A stretch of DNA of 64,000 bases from Enteractinococcus fodinae (GTDB lineage: Bacteria > Actinomycetota > Actinomycetes > Actinomycetales > Micrococcaceae): NCBI RefSeq assembly GCF_031458395.1, contig NZ_JAVDYJ010000001.1:2666001-2730000 (forward strand), in the 5' to 3' direction. Every line of letters begins with the position of its first letter. The first letter of the stretch is position 1. Position numbers and translations under genes: made by a program. The notes under the pieces were generated by a model. That model had not been told where the DNA came from and did no database searches. It was given only the letters and a program-made list of their open reading frames with translations. Shown one piece after another: positions 1 through 8,714 of the stretch.

Positions 1-272
1 CGCCCCATGGCTGTGCTTGAACCAACCATCCGAACTTGCATGTCATAGTCACTAATCAGGACCTCTGCCACCGCGGCCTGTTCGGCATAGTTCGAGGTTC
101 CCACGGGATAGCTTGTCCAGACACTGGTAATCGGCAAGCCGTTCTCGTGCGTGCCAGCTGGAGTGCTTTCAACTGGGGTGCCTGTGCTCATCACCTGAGT
201 GCAGCCGGTCAGCGCTAACGCAGCGACAGCCGACAAAGCCATGACTCTTGGCGTAGCGAGAGGCATTTTCAT
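1..272 (-). CDS. TAXI-like TRAP solute-binding lipoprotein, N-terminal part (runs off the window)
   Basis: The reading frame is open from an ATG at 272 (or 275) to the left edge, giving about 90 residues. The start is chosen by AGGAG at 280-284, seven bases upstream of the ATG at 272. The N-terminus is a lipoprotein signal peptide ending in the lipobox LTGC (Cys24). The mature part reads ITSVWTSYPVGTSNYAEQAA, which resembles the opening strand and glycine loop of TAXI-family TRAP receptors (inference from pattern). Such proteins bind organic acids outside the membrane and pass them to a DctQM-type permease. The permease would have to lie left of the window. The neighbouring acyl-CoA genes suggest that it feeds that pathway. 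It could instead be another class of binding protein. Confidence 0.6.
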   Translation of the reverse strand, partial: MKMPLATPRVMALSAVAALALTGCTQVMSTGTPVESTPAGTHENGLPITSVWTSYPVGTSNYAEQAAVAEVLISDYDMQVRMVGSSTAMG

Positions 273-672
273 CATTTTGCTCCTGAAGAGGGAAAGTTCG
301 TAACGAAAGAGGTAGTAGCGTGCGACTGCTGGAGGAAACGTTTTGTCAGGGTCGGACTCGCATTGGTATTGACACACTCAAGCGCATGTGATCTAGGCGA
401 CACCTGGCCAGCACCACGGGCAGTCGAATCACCGTGTGCGCTACCCTTGACGGCAGTCCGTAGAGGGCGGTGAGCTAACCGTTCGAAGCGACCCTTACCT
501 AGTCTGGGGCCGGATATACCGGCGAGAGGATCGGCGGGATCAATGTGCTGCGAGCACTTCAAGACACCCTCCTCCTCACACGGCACTTGGACTCCGAAGA
601 CAAATCTGAACGTGGCGAGCCAAGTCTCACGACCCTGTGACTCCATTCACTGACTGTACTAGCCTGCTGGAT

Positions 673-689
673 TTGAACAAAATGTTCAA
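673..689. promoter_or_regulatory. Palindromic operator candidate TTGAACA-N3-TGTTCAA
   Basis: This is a perfect 7-bp inverted repeat with a 3-base spacer (TTGAACAAAATGTTCAA). It lies in the long gap between two divergent genes of the acyl-CoA island. The symmetry is seen directly. Binding by a regulator, for instance the GntR protein at 14343, is only inferred. Confidence 0.35.
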
Positions 690-1219
690 TGTGACGGGGC
701 ATTCATTGCCAAAGAGTAAGAGTGGTAAGCGTGCCAGGCATAAATCTCATACCGAGTGACTTAGCCGAAGGGCCAGGGCTTACTCGGAGTGCGGCACCTT
801 CTGCCAGCGACGCGGTGCTCAGTACTTCTCACCGGCCCGACGGTCAGCTGCATATGGCGGGCTGCAATGAGCGCAAGCTATCGTCGCTGCGGGAAAGACC
901 GTGCCAGACGAGCAAGCGTTACTGACCCTCCAAGCAGGCTTATTGGCGGAGCCCCCACGGACAAACCGCTGAAATGGCACGTGGAAGAAGTCGCCGATAC
1001 CGCCACCGTTTCCGACCCCCGAGACCAGCATTGAGGATAAGTAGTTCTTGGGCTGATTCGCCCATGCTCCCCCAAGCCGGGCTCGCATCGGCATGACCCC
1101 AGGGATGCGGCACACTGTATTGATACCGCAACTGGAAAAACCTAAGGGGCAAAAGGCATTGGACGGCAATGGCATTTATCACACAGGATAGAAGGTACCC
1201 AACCTGACCACAGAAGCGT

Positions 1220-1248
1220 CGAGCTGCTCCCCTGCTACGAGCAGCTCG
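1220..1248. terminator. Hairpin upstream of the acyl-CoA dehydrogenase cluster
   Basis: CGAGCTGCTC and GAGCAGCTCG form a perfect 10-bp stem with a 9-base loop, followed by CTTTAT. It lies 80 bases before the first gene of the cluster. It could end an unseen upstream transcript, act as an attenuator, or bind a protein. The short T stretch is weak support for a terminator. Confidence 0.35.
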
Positions 1249-1328
1249 CTTTATGTCGCGGGCGCCGAACCACAGCAGCGCCACGATTTCACCTTGCGCT
1301 CGTGGTCCCGTGATCATTGAGGAGAAAC

Positions 1329-2474
1329 ATGGAAGCTGAAGAATTCACGCACGTTCTTGATACCGTTCGGTCTTTTGTTCGCAACGAAGTTGTGCCGGCC
1401 GAAGATGAAATCGAGAAGTCAGACCAGATCCCAGCGCACATCAAAGAAGCTGCAGCAGATATGGGTCTCTTCGGCTTCGCCATCCCGGAAGAATACGGTG
1501 GCCTCGGGGTCACGATGACCGAAGAAGCTCAACTGGTGATGGAACTGGGTTGGACGACACCGTCCTTCCGCTCGATGTTCGGAACCAATAACGGTATTGC
1601 CGGGCAGGTACTCGTGAATGCTGGAACCGAGGCGCAGAAGGAACGCTTCCTACCCGGTCTGGCTGCCGGAGAGCTCGTCGCGTCGTTCGCGCTGACCGAG
1701 TCCGAAGCCGGCTCGGATCCAAGCGGTCTGCGTACCAAAGCTGTGCGCGATGGCGATTGCTACATCTTGAACGGTCAGAAGCGCTTCATCACTAATGCTG
1801 ACCAATCAGACCTGCTCATGGTCTTTGCTCGCACCGGTGACACCGGCAGCCCAGCACAGGATATTTCTGTGTTCGTGGTCGATACGAAGTCGGAAGGCGT
1901 GACCGTCTCCGCTCGCGACGAGAAAATGGGACAGCGCGGTGCGAGCACCTCAGAAATTTACTTCGACGACGTTCGCGTGCCTGCTGACCGTCTCGTTGGC
2001 GAGGTAGAAGGCGAAGGCTACGTGACGGCTATGCGGTCACTGACCAAGGGCCGTCTCCACATCGCAGCGCTGTGTGTGGGCCTTTCTCGCCGACTCCTAC
2101 AAGAAAGCCTCGAGCACGCCACCACGACCACGCAAGGTGGTACCGTCCTGTCAGATTTCCAGTTCGTCCAGGGCATGCTGGCTGAGATGGAAGCCGAATC
2201 CTACGCCGGTGCAGCCATGGTCATGAAGGCCGCCAAGGAATGGGACGAGGGCACGGATCGCCGGATGGCACCATCAAGCGCCAAACTGTTCTGTACAGAA
2301 ATGGTCGGTCGCGCCGCAGATACCGCCGTGCAGATCCACGGCGGAACGGGATACATGCGCTCCGTACCGGTTGAGCGTTTCTACCGGGATGCACGCTTGT
2401 TCCGTCTCTACGAAGGCACCAGCGAAATTCAAAAGATTATCATTGCCAAGCAGCTGGTCAAGTCCATGAAGTAA
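1329..2474 (+). CDS. Acyl-CoA dehydrogenase (first of three)
   Basis: This 381-residue flavoenzyme oxidises an acyl-CoA to the 2-enoyl-CoA and passes electrons to ETF. The ATG at 1329 is chosen because GAGGAG lies just upstream; an in-frame TTG at 1317 is less likely. The family order is visible: helical N-terminal domain with the EEYGGLG motif, middle FAD-binding beta domain (FALTESEAGSD), and C-terminal helical domain with IHGGTGYM. The catalytic base is Glu362 in YEGTSEIQ. It opens the plus-strand cluster and is followed after 130 bases by a CoA-transferase. Chain length or branching of the substrate cannot be read from sequence. In this context methylsuccinyl-CoA or another short branched acyl-CoA is an inferred candidate. 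Confidence 0.95.
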   Translation: MEAEEFTHVLDTVRSFVRNEVVPAEDEIEKSDQIPAHIKEAAADMGLFGFAIPEEYGGLGVTMTEEAQLVMELGWTTPSFRSMFGTNNGIAGQVLVNAGTEAQKERFLPGLAAGELVASFALTESEAGSDPSGLRTKAVRDGDCYILNGQKRFITNADQSDLLMVFARTGDTGSPAQDISVFVVDTKSEGVTVSARDEKMGQRGASTSEIYFDDVRVPADRLVGEVEGEGYVTAMRSLTKGRLHIAALCVGLSRRLLQESLEHATTTTQGGTVLSDFQFVQGMLAEMEAESYAGAAMVMKAAKEWDEGTDRRMAPSSAKLFCTEMVGRAADTAVQIHGGTGYMRSVPVERFYRDARLFRLYEGTSEIQKIIIAKQLVKSMK

Positions 2475-2604
2475 CGCCCCGCTGAGCGCGCTCCTGCGCA
2501 CGCTGCAGGAGTGCCGATCGCGGCTCCACTCGATGTCACATCGAACAGTCGGGGCCGACGATACCCAATAATTAGTGTCTAACTGAAGGAAGTGAATTGC
2601 GGAC

Positions 2605-3831
2605 ATGACGCAAACTGGCGGCTTACTCAAAGGCCTGCGCATCATTGAGCTCTCAAGCTTCGTCGCGACCCCACTGTGCGGCATGGTGCTGGCCCAACTC
2701 GGCGCCGAGGTCATCCGTGTCGAACACACCAGCGGTGGCCCTGATCGCGGTCGGTGGCCATTGGCCAAAGACGGCACGAGCCTGTACTGGACCGGCCTCA
2801 ACCGTGGCAAGTCAGCCATTGCGGTTGACCTGAAAAGCGACGAAGGTCAAGACCTGATCGCAGATCTGGTCACCTCCGGTGGTCCCAACGGGGGCATCTT
2901 GATCAGCAACACGGATCGGTATGCCAAACTTGTAGATGCCGAATTGCGTCAGCGTCGCCCCGATCTGGTGCACGTGCAGTTGATGGGTAAAAACGACGGC
3001 GGCACCGCGGTGGATTACACCGTGCAGGCCGGCACCGGGTTCCCGCTGCTAACGGGCGACGCAGGAGAAGCCGCCCCGGTCAACAACCCGGTCCCAGCGT
3101 GGGACCTGACTGCCGGACTGTATCTGGCAACGGGCTTATTGGCAGCCGTTCATCGTCGTACCGCCACCCAGGAAGGCAGCTTCGTCCAGGTTGCACTCGA
3201 AGACGTAGCACTGGCCACCGCCGGTCAGCTCGGGTACCTCGCGGACGCCCAGCTTCAAGCTGGTCCTGCTCGTGAGGCGGACGGCAACTACGTCTACGGT
3301 TCCTTCGGTCGAGACTTCGAAAGTGCCGACAATGAGCGCATCATGATCGTGGCCCTGACACCGCGTCAGTGGAAGGACCTGGTCGCGATGACGGGGTTGG
3401 AAGACGCACTGGCTTCCCTAGAACCTGTGCTCGGCGCGGACTTTAGTCAAGAAGGCGATCGCTATCGTCATCGACAAGTCCTGTCGGCGCTGATTGGCAA
3501 CTGGTTCGCCCAGCGCAACGCGGCAGAGATCCGTGAAGAACTGGCGAAAACCCGGATTCTGTGGTCGCCGTACCGCACCTTCGAGGACCTGACATCGAAC
3601 GATGCGCAGTACCTCAAAGACCATCCGATGTTCGACGAGGTCTCCGAAGACGGCGTTGGTTCTTACTATGCGCCACGCTCTGCGCTGGTCGTCGACGGTT
3701 CCGCCACGACTCCACAACCTGCCCCAGAAATTGGCGCAGATACCGACCGAATCCTCACTGACTATGTGGGTCTGGACGAAGCCCGTCTTTCCCAGCTCGC
3801 TAGCGAAGGCGTCGTCACCCAAGCCCGCTGA
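2605..3831 (+). CDS. CaiB/BaiF CoA-transferase, resembling mesaconyl-CoA C1:C4 CoA-transferase
   Basis: The 408-residue protein is a class III CoA-transferase. Its start region (ELSSFVATPLCGMVLAQLGAEVIRVE) is typical of the fold. Asp167 in VPAWDLTAG sits where the catalytic aspartate of the family is expected. Several segments (YWTGLNRGKSAIAVDL at 61-76, VDYTVQAGTGFPLLTG, NYVYGSFGRDFES, WSPYRTFEDL) match what I remember of the Chloroflexus 2-methylfumaryl-CoA isomerase (Mct), an intramolecular CoA-transferase that moves CoA from C1 to C4 of mesaconate. This specific assignment is inference from recalled sequence. A hydratase and a CitE-like lyase that would act on its product lie within 10 kb. 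The alternative is a transferase of another dicarboxylic acid. Confidence 0.85.
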   Translation: MTQTGGLLKGLRIIELSSFVATPLCGMVLAQLGAEVIRVEHTSGGPDRGRWPLAKDGTSLYWTGLNRGKSAIAVDLKSDEGQDLIADLVTSGGPNGGILISNTDRYAKLVDAELRQRRPDLVHVQLMGKNDGGTAVDYTVQAGTGFPLLTGDAGEAAPVNNPVPAWDLTAGLYLATGLLAAVHRRTATQEGSFVQVALEDVALATAGQLGYLADAQLQAGPAREADGNYVYGSFGRDFESADNERIMIVALTPRQWKDLVAMTGLEDALASLEPVLGADFSQEGDRYRHRQVLSALIGNWFAQRNAAEIREELAKTRILWSPYRTFEDLTSNDAQYLKDHPMFDEVSEDGVGSYYAPRSALVVDGSATTPQPAPEIGADTDRILTDYVGLDEARLSQLASEGVVTQAR

Positions 3832-3889
3832 TACCCCCGTTGGGTAATCACCCAGACACCATCTCTCGTTTCCTCTGAAAGGACCTCAT

Positions 3890-4630
3890 ATGACGAAACT
3901 CCTCGAAGGCAAGACCGCCGTTATCACCGGTGGCGCCCAAGGCATTGGCCGCGCCACCGCCGAAATGCTCCACGAACACGGCGCGCGCCTGGTCATCGCC
4001 GACCTCAATGGTGAACAGGCACAGCAAACCGCTGAAGAAATCGCCGGCTCCGAGGGCATCGGTGTGGCCTGTGACGTCACCCAAGCAGACCAGGTCGATG
4101 CCGCACTTGATGCAGCCATCGAGAAGTTCGGTTCGCTGGATGTCATGATCAATAACGCTGGTATCACCCGCGACGCCACGATGCGCACCATGACCGAAGA
4201 AGCATTCGACCAGGTCATTGCCGTGCACCTCAAGGGCGCCTGGAACGGTACCCGCCTGGCTTCATTGCGCATGCGCGAACAAAAATCCGGTGCCATCATC
4301 AACATTTCGTCGATTTCCGGCAAAGTCGGGATGGTTGGCCAGACCAACTACTCCTCCGCCAAAGCTGGCATCGTTGGCCTCACCAAGGCTGCGGCAAAAG
4401 AAATGGGCCACCACGGTGTCCGGGTCAATGCCGTTCAGCCCGGCCTGATTCGCACCGCGATGACCGAAGCGATGCCGAAGCGTATTTTCGACGAAAAACT
4501 CGCCGAGATCCCAATGCAGCGCGCTGCTGAACCATCAGAGGTCGCCTCTGTTGTCCTCTTCTATGCTTCCGATCTGTCGTCTTACATGACCGGTACCGTC
4601 GCTGAAGTCAGCGGCGGACGGTTCATGTAG
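3890..4630 (+). CDS. SDR-family 3-hydroxyacyl-CoA dehydrogenase (FabG-like)
   Basis: This 246-residue classical short-chain dehydrogenase has the Rossmann glycine motif TGGAQGIG at 13-20, the NNAG motif at 88-91, and the catalytic Ser143, Tyr154 and Lys158 (YSSAK). The C-terminal SGGRFM is FabG-like. In this setting it most likely oxidises an (R)-3-hydroxyacyl-CoA to the 3-oxoacyl-CoA, pairing with the MaoC-type hydratase (which makes R products) and the thiolase downstream. It lies 58 bases after the CoA-transferase and 78 bases before the thiolase, consistent with one transcript. Cofactor preference is uncertain, although Asp38 at the end of beta-2 (VIADL) favours NAD over NADP. Confidence 0.9.
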   Translation: MTKLLEGKTAVITGGAQGIGRATAEMLHEHGARLVIADLNGEQAQQTAEEIAGSEGIGVACDVTQADQVDAALDAAIEKFGSLDVMINNAGITRDATMRTMTEEAFDQVIAVHLKGAWNGTRLASLRMREQKSGAIINISSISGKVGMVGQTNYSSAKAGIVGLTKAAAKEMGHHGVRVNAVQPGLIRTAMTEAMPKRIFDEKLAEIPMQRAAEPSEVASVVLFYASDLSSYMTGTVAEVSGGRFM

Positions 4631-4708
4631 GTTCTCGACGGTCTCGACTCAATATCCCCTTCGGGTTGGCCACCGCGGTCTAGCTCGAACCACGAAAGGC
4701 TTATCTCA

Positions 4709-5920
4709 ATGCGTGAAGCTGTAATTTGTGAACCGGTCCGTACACCAATTGGTCGTTACGGAGGCCAGTTCAAGGACCTCACCGCTGTAGACCTCGGTGT
4801 CGCGGCCCTCAACGGTCTCCTCGAGCGCACCGGTTTGAATCCTGAACTCATCGAAGACGTGATCCTCGGGCAGTGCAACGGTGGCAGCGAGGCTCCAGCG
4901 CTGGGACGTGTCATCGCCCTGGATGCTGGCTTGCCGATCGATGTGCCAGGTCAGCACCTGGACCGTCGTTGCGGTTCCGGCCTGCAGGCTGTCCTGAATG
5001 CGGCCATGGCCGTCCAGACTGGTGCCCAGGATCTGATCGTCGCCGGTGGCGCTGAAAGCATGAGCAACGCGACCTTCTACTCGACCGATATGCGGTGGGG
5101 TGGCGCACGCACCGGTGTCCAGATGCACGATTCACTGGCCCGGGCACGCAGTACCGCCGGCGGAAAGAACTACCCGGTCCCGGGCGGCATGCTCGAAACA
5201 GCCGAGAACCTGCGCCGCGAATACTCGATCAGCCGCGAAGAACAGGATCAGCTGGCTGTGCAGTCTCACCAGCGCGCCGTGGCCGCTCAAGAATCCGGTG
5301 TAATGGCCGAAGAAATCGTCCCGGTCACGGTGAAGACTCGTAAAGAAGAGCGCATCATTGACACCGACGAGCACCCTCGCCCGGACACCTCCATGGAAAC
5401 CTTGGGCAAGCTCAAACCAATTCTGCTCTCCCAGGATGAAGAGGCCACCGTTACCGCTGGCAACGCCAGTGGTCAAAACGACGCCGCAGCGATGGTTATC
5501 GTCACGACTCCAGAAAACGCTGAAAAGCTTGGCCTGCGGCCACTGGTCCGCTTGGTCAGCTGGGGTGTTGCTGGTGTTCCACCGCGGACCATGGGCATCG
5601 GCCCGGTCCCTGCCACCGCTGCAGCGCTGCAGAAGGCCGGTCTGGAACTGTCAGACATGGACGTCATTGAGCTCAACGAGGCGTTCGCTGCCCAAGCTTT
5701 GGCTGTGATGCGCGAATGGAACTTCACCGACGAAGACCACGAACGCACCAACGTTCACGGTTCGGGTATTTCGCTTGGTCACCCTGTTGGGGCAACCGGC
5801 GGCCGCATGTTAGGCACGCTAGCTCGTGAACTCAACCGCCGTGAAGCACAGTACGGTCTGGAGACCATGTGCATCGGCGGCGGCCAGGGTCTGGCAGCGA
5901 TCTTCGAGCGGGTGGCATAA
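4709..5920 (+). CDS. Acetyl-CoA acyltransferase (thiolase)
   Basis: The 403-residue protein is a degradative-type thiolase that cleaves 3-oxoacyl-CoA with CoA to release acetyl-CoA. It has the nucleophile Cys88 (DRRCGSG), the NEAFAAQ motif, His358 in SLGHPVGATGG and the acid-base Cys388 in MCIGGGQG. Length and order fit the family. It is followed by the MaoC gene only 2 bases after its stop, so the two are very likely translationally coupled. It completes a beta-oxidation set in this cluster. Confidence 0.95.
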   Translation: MREAVICEPVRTPIGRYGGQFKDLTAVDLGVAALNGLLERTGLNPELIEDVILGQCNGGSEAPALGRVIALDAGLPIDVPGQHLDRRCGSGLQAVLNAAMAVQTGAQDLIVAGGAESMSNATFYSTDMRWGGARTGVQMHDSLARARSTAGGKNYPVPGGMLETAENLRREYSISREEQDQLAVQSHQRAVAAQESGVMAEEIVPVTVKTRKEERIIDTDEHPRPDTSMETLGKLKPILLSQDEEATVTAGNASGQNDAAAMVIVTTPENAEKLGLRPLVRLVSWGVAGVPPRTMGIGPVPATAAALQKAGLELSDMDVIELNEAFAAQALAVMREWNFTDEDHERTNVHGSGISLGHPVGATGGRMLGTLARELNRREAQYGLETMCIGGGQGLAAIFERVA

Positions 5921-5922
5921 GC

Positions 5923-6381
5923 ATGGGCAAACACACCTTCACTTCAGTAGAAGAAATCAAGGAGTCGGTAAATAAGCCACTGGGCACGACCGACTGGGTC
6001 GAGATTTCCCAAGAAGACGTCAATGCGTTCGCCGACGTCACGGGCGATCACCAATGGATCCACGTCGATGTTGAGCGCGCAAAGCAATCAAATTTCGGCG
6101 GGACGATCGTCCACGGTTTCATGACCCTGGCCTTCCTGCCGAAGTTTGCCGGTGAACTCTACCAGTTCGATATGGGTTCAGCTCGCCTCAACTACGGCTT
6201 GGAGAAAGTACGCTTTCTTGCCCAGCTGCCAGTTGGCGAACGGATCCGCGGCTCCGCGGAGTTCGTCTCCGTCGCCGAGCAAGCCTCCGGCACGCGAGTG
6301 CACACGAAGTGGACTCTGGAGCGGGAAAACGGCGATCGTCCAGTCTGCGTCGCTGAATCAGTGACGATGATCGTCGCGTAG
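5923..6381 (+). CDS. MaoC-family (R)-specific enoyl-CoA hydratase
   Basis: This 152-residue single-hotdog protein has the hydratase-2 motif ADVTGDHQWIHVD, with the catalytic Asp42 and His47. It hydrates 2-enoyl-CoA to (R)-3-hydroxyacyl-CoA. The ATG at 5923 is used because it directly follows the thiolase stop (gap of 2 bases); the frame extends upstream only inside the thiolase. The gene ends 18 bases before the second acyl-CoA dehydrogenase, whose ribosome-binding site AGGAG lies in that gap. With the dehydrogenases, the SDR and the thiolase it gives a full beta-oxidation cycle through R intermediates. Confidence 0.92.
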   Translation: MGKHTFTSVEEIKESVNKPLGTTDWVEISQEDVNAFADVTGDHQWIHVDVERAKQSNFGGTIVHGFMTLAFLPKFAGELYQFDMGSARLNYGLEKVRFLAQLPVGERIRGSAEFVSVAEQASGTRVHTKWTLERENGDRPVCVAESVTMIVA

Positions 6382-6399
6382 GAGAAAAGGAAGCAAAAC

Positions 6400-7674
6400 A
6401 TGAATCTTGACTCAGGAATTACCCAAAGCGAGATCTCAGTACCGGTCCAGCGACCGGTCCTGCCGCCGCCTTGGCACACTGCTGAACGTCAAGCGCTGCA
6501 GGACGAAGCCTACACATTCGCCCGCGAGGAGGTCCTGCCCGTCGCTAATGAGCTGGACCCCCAAAAGGGTGAGATGCCGGCCAGCTTGATAGCTCGCCTC
6601 GGCGAACTGGGCTATTTCGGAATTACGATTCCGAAAGAAGACGGCGGTATGGGCCTGGGCGTCTTCGAATACTGCATGGTGGCCGAAGAACTGGCCGTGT
6701 CGTGGATGAGCGTGGCAAGTATTATTGCGCGCGCCCAAGGTGTCGGCACGAACGTGGCTGACAAAACACGTCGCAAGGAACTACTCCGTCGCAGCGCAGC
6801 TGGTGAATGGATCGGTGCGATCGGTTTCTCTGAACCACTGGCAGGTTCGGACCTGGCAAACGTCCAGACCACTGCAACACGTGATGGCGATTCCTGGGTG
6901 ATTCATGGTCGCAAACGCTGGATCGGGAACTCGCTGGCCGCCGACTTCATCCAGTTGTTGGCACGCGAGCGCCAGCCTGAACCAGGCGAATCACGCTCCG
7001 CGGGCATGATCACACTGTTGGTCGAAAAGAAGCGCAACGAATTCCCTGAAGGCCTGACCGGGACACCAATCGACAAGATTGGCTATCACGGTTTCACCAC
7101 CTGGGATCTGACGTTCGACGGTCTGCGAGTACCGGTTGAGAACGTCCTCGTTGGTCCGGAAGAGGCCGAACAAGCCCAGAGCGCTGCCGAGGCAGCAGAG
7201 GGCAAACGTCGCGCTTTCCAGGAGACCCAGAAATGGCTGAATATCGCTCGCGTTCAGACCGCGGCTCGTGCCGTGGGGCTGGCCAGAGCGGCCGTGGAAG
7301 ACTCCACCGAGTACCTCCAGCGTCGTCAGCAGTTTGGTCGACCCATCGGTGACTTCCAGGCGCTGCGTTTCGAGCTCGCCGAGATGGCCGCCAAAGTGGA
7401 TGTAGCTCGCGCGCACTACCGTCAGGTAGCGCACCTGCTCGACGCCGGGGTGCCCTGCGAACGCGAAGCGGCAATGGCCAAGCTCGAGGCAACCGAGATG
7501 GCCGTGTACGTTACCAACCGTGCGATGCAACTGCATGGCGGCAACGGGTACACGACCGAACTGCAAGTAGAGCGTCACTGGCGTGATGCACGCTTGACCA
7601 CCATCTTCGAAGGCACCAGCGAGATCCAGAAGAAGATCATCAGCGACCGCCTGTTGCCACGCGCTAAGCACTAA
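6400..7674 (+). CDS. Acyl-CoA dehydrogenase (second of three)
   Basis: The 424-residue protein is the last gene of the plus-strand cluster. It has the ACAD fold with IPKEDGGMGLG, the FAD loop FSEPLAGSDLA, RQQFGRPIGDFQ, LHGGNGYTTE and the catalytic Glu404 in FEGTSEIQ. It carries an extra N-terminal segment of about 25 residues and an acidic, Ala/Glu-rich insertion at about 255-270 compared with simple short-chain enzymes. In overall layout it recalls enzymes acting on branched or dicarboxylic acyl-CoAs. A methylsuccinyl-CoA-type role is inference only. A strong terminator follows 40 bases after the stop. Confidence 0.93.
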   Translation: MNLDSGITQSEISVPVQRPVLPPPWHTAERQALQDEAYTFAREEVLPVANELDPQKGEMPASLIARLGELGYFGITIPKEDGGMGLGVFEYCMVAEELAVSWMSVASIIARAQGVGTNVADKTRRKELLRRSAAGEWIGAIGFSEPLAGSDLANVQTTATRDGDSWVIHGRKRWIGNSLAADFIQLLARERQPEPGESRSAGMITLLVEKKRNEFPEGLTGTPIDKIGYHGFTTWDLTFDGLRVPVENVLVGPEEAEQAQSAAEAAEGKRRAFQETQKWLNIARVQTAARAVGLARAAVEDSTEYLQRRQQFGRPIGDFQALRFELAEMAAKVDVARAHYRQVAHLLDAGVPCEREAAMAKLEATEMAVYVTNRAMQLHGGNGYTTELQVERHWRDARLTTIFEGTSEIQKKIISDRLLPRAKH

Positions 7675-7714
7675 CTGACCTCCCCACCGTCGGGGACAAT
7701 TACTCGCGTCCTAA

Positions 7715-7757
7715 GTGGGGCCTGATCCGCAGTCTCGGATCAGGCCCCACTGGTTTT
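7715..7757 (+). terminator. Rho-independent terminator after the acyl-CoA cluster
   Basis: GTGGGGCCTGATCCG (7715-7729) pairs perfectly with CGGATCAGGCCCCAC (7736-7750) around a 6-base loop and is followed by TGGTTTT. It cleanly ends the cluster that begins at 1329 and shows that the CitE-like gene has its own promoter. Confidence 0.9.
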
Positions 7758-7831
7758 AAAGGGCAGGTAGCAAGCGTCGACAGTGCTGTTATCTGCTTCA
7801 CGAATCTAGACATAGGAAGGTGTATTTTGTG

Positions 7832-8680
7832 ATGAAATATACTGGCTCAATGACTGTTTCAACCCTCACCTCGCGCACCGCGTTGTTCACCCCAGCGAAC
7901 CGTATCGATCGCGTGGAAAAAGCCCTTGCCGGTCCGGCAGATACTGTGATCGTCGATCTCGAAGACGCGGTAGCTGAGACAGCGAAAGATTCCGCCCGGC
8001 AACAGCTCAAAGACTTCCTTGCCTCGCTTGATCCTGAGGTGCAGCACCGGTTGGCGATACGGATTAACGCTCCTGACACTGCCAGTGGACAGTTAGATCT
8101 CGATATGCTCGGCGACGCAGCGAACCTGCCCGCTGCCATTATGGTGCCCAAGGCTGAAGCGACCGGGACGTTTGACCGGCTACCCGAGTTCTTGGACTCG
8201 GTGACGGTGTTGGCCCTGGTTGAAACGCCCACCGCGGTTCGGGATGTGCACGCCATCGCCGCTCTTCCACGGGTAGATCGACTGGCTATCGGAGCGGTGG
8301 ATCTCTCCTCAGCGCTGGGCTCCCAGATTGCTTCTGTGCCCATTGAAGCAGCTCGGGCTGCTGTGGTGTTGGCTTCGGCCGCAGCGGGTCTCCCAGGACC
8401 GCTCGACACCCCAACCACTGAGATCTCCAACGACGATGCCATCCAAGCTGCGGCTCAGGCTTCGGTACGAGACGGTTTCGGCGGCATGCTGTGCATTCAT
8501 CCCAAGCAGCTTGACCATGTGACCGCCGCGTTCACCCCCAGCCAGGAGATGGTTGCCTGGGCCGAGCGCGTCATTGCCGCCGGTGACGGTGCAGGCACCG
8601 TAGACGGACAGATGATTGACCGTCCAGTGATGCTGCGTGCCGAACGCATCCTGCAGGACGCTGGCCGAAGCGCGTCCTAA
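7832..8680 (+). CDS. CitE/HpcH-HpaI-family CoA-ester lyase (citramalyl- or malyl-CoA lyase-like)
   Basis: The TIM-barrel lyase of about 282 residues has LFTPANR, the VDLEDAV motif (Glu44, Asp45), the CoA-binding RINAPDT, a metal-binding Glu in LVETPTAV, an aspartate in IGAVDLSSALG, and IHPKQL near the end. These residues define the CitE-like subfamily that splits 3-hydroxyacyl-CoAs such as citramalyl-CoA (to pyruvate and acetyl-CoA) or malyl-CoA. The start is uncertain: AGGAAGG at about 7814-7820 allows the GTG at 7829 or the ATG at 7832, and an ATG at 7850 is also possible. Its neighbours, a mesaconyl-CoA-type transferase and a two-hotdog hydratase, favour citramalyl-CoA as substrate (inference). 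It is convergent with the ligase that follows. Confidence 0.85.
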   Translation: MKYTGSMTVSTLTSRTALFTPANRIDRVEKALAGPADTVIVDLEDAVAETAKDSARQQLKDFLASLDPEVQHRLAIRINAPDTASGQLDLDMLGDAANLPAAIMVPKAEATGTFDRLPEFLDSVTVLALVETPTAVRDVHAIAALPRVDRLAIGAVDLSSALGSQIASVPIEAARAAVVLASAAAGLPGPLDTPTTEISNDDAIQAAAQASVRDGFGGMLCIHPKQLDHVTAAFTPSQEMVAWAERVIAAGDGAGTVDGQMIDRPVMLRAERILQDAGRSAS

Positions 8681-8714
8681 CCCATCCCGATAGCCGCTGG
8701 CATGTGGTCCGTGA

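Larger units (their letters stand above)
276..1328. other. 1.05-kb intergenic region without a convincing gene
   Basis: Short ORFs here overlap one another in several frames, lack ribosome-binding sites and have unnatural composition, so I do not call them. The region contains a 17-bp palindrome at 673-689 and a hairpin with 10-bp arms at 1220-1248. It presumably carries the divergent promoters of the binding-protein gene and the acyl-CoA dehydrogenase cluster. A decayed gene on the minus strand between about 820 and 1175 cannot be excluded. Confidence 0.5.

Noticed and set aside
272-646. 124-codon minus-strand frame overlapping the binding-protein leader
   Set aside because: It has no ribosome-binding site, unnatural residue mix, and overlaps the upstream region of a better supported gene.
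819-1317. Several overlapping minus-strand frames, one with a Gly-rich stretch
   Set aside because: Three frames are open over the same bases and none has a start signal; at best a decayed remnant.
6991-7671. 226-codon minus-strand frame
   Set aside because: It is antisense to the second acyl-CoA dehydrogenase and shares no family features.
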